A DNA stretch of 51,626 nt from CAZCYE01 sp964502775 (lineage in GTDB: Bacteria; Actinomycetota; Acidimicrobiia; IMCC26256; PALSA-555). The notes below the pieces were generated by a model. The model was not told the origin of the DNA and ran no database searches. It worked only from the letters and a program-made list of their open reading frames with translations. This document shows positions 49,992 to 51,626 of the stretch, piece by piece; within the stretch, counting starts at the first letter, position 1, and every line of letters starts with the position of its first letter. The stretch lies in assembly GCA_964502775.1 (NCBI GenBank), contig CAZCYE010000001.1:1-51626 (forward strand), given 5' to 3'. Both the position numbers and the translations under genes were made by a program.

Positions 49992-50456
49992 TCAACCTGT
50001 GCGTTGAACCGCCAACTTGCGAATCGCCCCCAGCGTGGCAACCACGGCGCCCATGTATGCATCCCGCATCTTGTCGAGGTGCTCCTGCTCCTCGCCCGGC
50101 TTCGGATTCTGGATCTCGAGCTTGAAGGAGAACTTGAGCTCGAGCTCGCCGTCGGCGTTCTCGTAGAGGTCGTTCTTGATGACGCCCAGAACCCTGCCCT
50201 CGACCCGCTTGAACTGCACCTGGCTCTTCGGTGTCAGGGTGACCTCCTCACGGAGGTCGTCGCCGAAGATGTGGATGTCCCGCAGGATGAAGTTCTCCCG
50301 CTCCTCGACGACGTCGCACTTCTCCATCTGGGGGACGAAGGGCAAGGCGTTGTTGGCCTTCATCAACAAGCCCTCCCAGACGTCGTCCTGGGTGAGCACG
50401 GGACCCTCGGAATTGGCGGGGTCGTTAACGAGAACGGCGTGTTCGAGCTCGATCAT
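49992..50456 (-). CDS. DUF1857/SRPBCC-like protein
   Basis: A 154-residue START-like protein resembling DUF1857 (AtaL-like), with VLTQDDVWEGLLMKANNALPFVP and REEVTLTPKSQVQFKRVEG as its core. These proteins bind small aromatic or polyketide-like molecules, with no firm activity known. GGAGGG precedes ATG 50456. A promoter is visible upstream. The gene is the first of a leftward set with the LigB-like dioxygenase and decarboxylase copy 2, separated by 102 bases from the dioxygenase. Confidence 0.75.
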   Translation of the reverse strand: MIELEHAVLVNDPANSEGPVLTQDDVWEGLLMKANNALPFVPQMEKCDVVEERENFILRDIHIFGDDLREEVTLTPKSQVQFKRVEGRVLGVIKNDLYENADGELELKFSFKLEIQNPKPGEEQEHLDKMRDAYMGAVVATLGAIRKLAVQRTG

Positions 50457-50481
50457 TGGGTTCCCTCCTGTCGCCACCCAA

Positions 50482-50511
50482 AGTGTATGCAGCCGCTGCG
50501 CGTACCGTCAA
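50482..50511 (-). promoter_or_regulatory. Promoter of the DUF1857-like gene
   Basis: On the minus strand TTGACG (50511-50506) and TACACT (50487-50482) with an 18-base spacer, about 26 bases before the ATG. Confidence 0.65.
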
Positions 50512-50573
50512 AGGGGCCACGTCGGGCAGAGGGCTAACCTCGGCACTCCGTTCGCGCTCGCGCGGGTGGTGTC

Positions 50574-50648
50574 GGCGGCGTAGCCGAGTGGCTCAGGCAA
50601 GGGTCTGCAAAACCCTGGACGCGGGTTCGATTCCCGCCGCCGCCTCCA
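50574..50648 (+). tRNA. tRNA-Cys (GCA)
   Basis: A full cloverleaf: acceptor stem GGCGGCG pairing with CGCCGCC, T-stem GCGGG/CCCGC around TTCGATT, anticodon stem AGGGT/ACCCT around CTGCAAA giving anticodon GCA. Discriminator base is T, as required for cysteine tRNA, and CCA is encoded (50646-50648). Confidence 0.95.
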
Positions 50649-50752
50649 ACGTTTTGGGCAGGTGATATCCATTTGCCCTCGCCTGCTGGATCGTCGCCTT
50701 CCCTGAACTGCCTGAAACAAGTGTGTAACCATTTCGGTGGCGGGAGGTTGCC

Positions 50753-51289
50753 GTGTTGACCGTGGTGTCCTTCGAGGCGCATCGGCTGAGTGATCTGACT
50801 GACGAAGACCTATCGCGAGCGCTTCTCGGTCGCCTGGGGAGACAGGCATTCCTGGATGACGAGGTTGACGCTCAAGCGCAGCAGTTCAGCTTGATTGCCG
50901 CTCACTTCGCGCTCGGTGAACCGCAGTACGCAGCGGTGAATAACGCCGCGGGAGTCAATTTCTCTCCGCCGGCTACGTCGTATTCGCTCAACACGGTCAC
51001 ACCGGTGGAAGAGAAGGGACGCGAATTGATCGGTGTCGCCGAGCGGTACGTCGCGGCGGCGGAGAAGGGCCCGTCCGAGGAGTACACCCGCACAGTGTTG
51101 AACGTCATCGGCCGAAGAGGCCAGGTCTTGCTTTTACGATGGAGCGGCGGAACCAGGAGCGAGACCGAGCGGCTCTACGTCTACGCCGGAGATACCCACC
51201 GGCCGAGTGAGGACTTCGCGAAGAAGTTCCCGGGCGCTTGCTTTACGGGGCTCGCGACCGAGCGCGAGCGGAAACAGCAAGACAAGTAG
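50753..51289 (+). CDS. Hypothetical protein next to tRNA-Cys
   Basis: A 178-residue protein starting at GTG 50753 with GGGAGG upstream. I do not recognise it. It looks soluble, mixed alpha/beta, rich in polar and charged residues, with one cysteine. Its DNA is less GC-rich and its codon use less biased than neighbours, and it sits 105 bases after a tRNA gene, a common site of integration, so horizontal transfer is possible; no integrase is in view. Confidence 0.6.
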   Translation: MLTVVSFEAHRLSDLTDEDLSRALLGRLGRQAFLDDEVDAQAQQFSLIAAHFALGEPQYAAVNNAAGVNFSPPATSYSLNTVTPVEEKGRELIGVAERYVAAAEKGPSEEYTRTVLNVIGRRGQVLLLRWSGGTRSETERLYVYAGDTHRPSEDFAKKFPGACFTGLATERERKQQDK

Positions 51290-51442
51290 ATGGTCAGGTT
51301 TCAAGGCACTTGAACGGAGCAGTTGGCAGAGCAGCACGGAACGGTGTGCTCGCTGCGGATCCCGCGGGGAGACGCGAGCCATCCATCGAATGGTTGCGTC
51401 GCAGCGTCGGCATTGTGGGGCGATCAGCGTAGGGTGCGCCCG

Positions 51443-51626
51443 ATGAGCACGGACGACGTTGGCGACTCGGCGGTCGCGGAACCCCGACCCCAAGGGCGGT
51501 GGCTGAACCGTGGCGTGGCTGGGATCGGGACGGCGAGCTTCCTGGCCGACGTGGGTCACGAGATCCCAACGGCGCTCCTGCCGTCGTTCCTGAGCGGGAC
51601 GCTGGGTGCGTCCGCGTCGGCGTTGG
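51443..51626 (+). CDS. Major facilitator superfamily transporter, 5' part
   Basis: An open frame from ATG 51443 to the window edge. After a polar start (STDDVGDSAVAE) it reads NRGVAGIGTASFLADVGHEI and then TALLPSFLSGTLGASASAL, the first membrane helix and loop of a well-known actinobacterial MFS group. The remaining helices are outside the window. Confidence 0.75.
   Translation, partial: MSTDDVGDSAVAEPRPQGRWLNRGVAGIGTASFLADVGHEIPTALLPSFLSGTLGASASAL

Overview
The window is about 51.6 kb of high-GC DNA with many GTG and TTG starts and strong G/C at third codon positions, which produces long shadow frames on the opposite strand. Gene content (B12-dependent ribonucleotide reductase, a HelR/HelD-type RNA polymerase recycling helicase, GntR/FadR regulator, catabolic modules with Liv- and Opp-type transporters) points to an Actinomycetota member, possibly Acidimicrobiia; the class is inference. 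A run of exactly 100 N inside a tandem repeat (24819-24918) marks a scaffold gap in a draft or metagenomic assembly.

Region 1 (1-15.0 kb) is mostly housekeeping: the 3' part of nrdJ, a PIG-L deacetylase, a zinc alcohol dehydrogenase, a histidine phosphatase, a HelR-like ATPase overlapping an M3 oligoendopeptidase, a DUF885 protein, a short-chain dehydrogenase resembling 3-ketodihydrosphingosine reductase, fumC, arfB, a small secreted protein and a NarL-type response regulator.

Region 2 (15.0-31.8 kb) is an aromatic meta-cleavage locus. A leftward run of eight genes (23301 down to 15072) holds a class II aldolase-like protein, pentadienoate hydratase, acylating acetaldehyde dehydrogenase, hydroxy-oxovalerate aldolase, 4-oxalocrotonate decarboxylase, a KstD-like flavoprotein, a HAD hydrolase and an aldehyde dehydrogenase. 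The rightward arm holds a medium-chain dehydrogenase, a type I extradiol dioxygenase, a fumarylacetoacetate-hydrolase-family enzyme, then (past a leftward GntR regulator) 4-oxalocrotonate tautomerase, 2-hydroxymuconic semialdehyde dehydrogenase, a Rieske oxygenase and a YceI protein. Together they cover every step from an extradiol ring-cleavage product to pyruvate and acetyl-CoA by the oxalocrotonate branch.

Region 3 (31.9-43.2 kb) carries a Liv-type ABC importer in which both permeases and one ATPase are fused into a single 963-residue protein, then VOC and NmrA-like proteins, then a leftward oligopeptide-type permease operon (BCDF order).

Region 4 (43.2-44.3 kb) is the oddest part. A short IS1595-type zinc-ribbon gene without a catalytic domain and a convergent tiny basic ORF are bracketed by four copies of a 20-bp bipartite site. 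They form two pairs in mirror orientation, each pair spaced by exactly 84 bp. This block separates the permease operon from a family 5 solute-binding protein gene with a good promoter.

Region 5 (44.3-51.6 kb) holds that binding protein, two closely related amidohydrolase-type decarboxylases in inverted orientation, a second YceI protein, a LigB-type (class III) dioxygenase, a DUF1857-like protein, tRNA-Cys, a hypothetical protein and the start of an MFS transporter. Short tandem repeats recur throughout, in gene starts, inside genes and in promoters, and are a feature of this genome.
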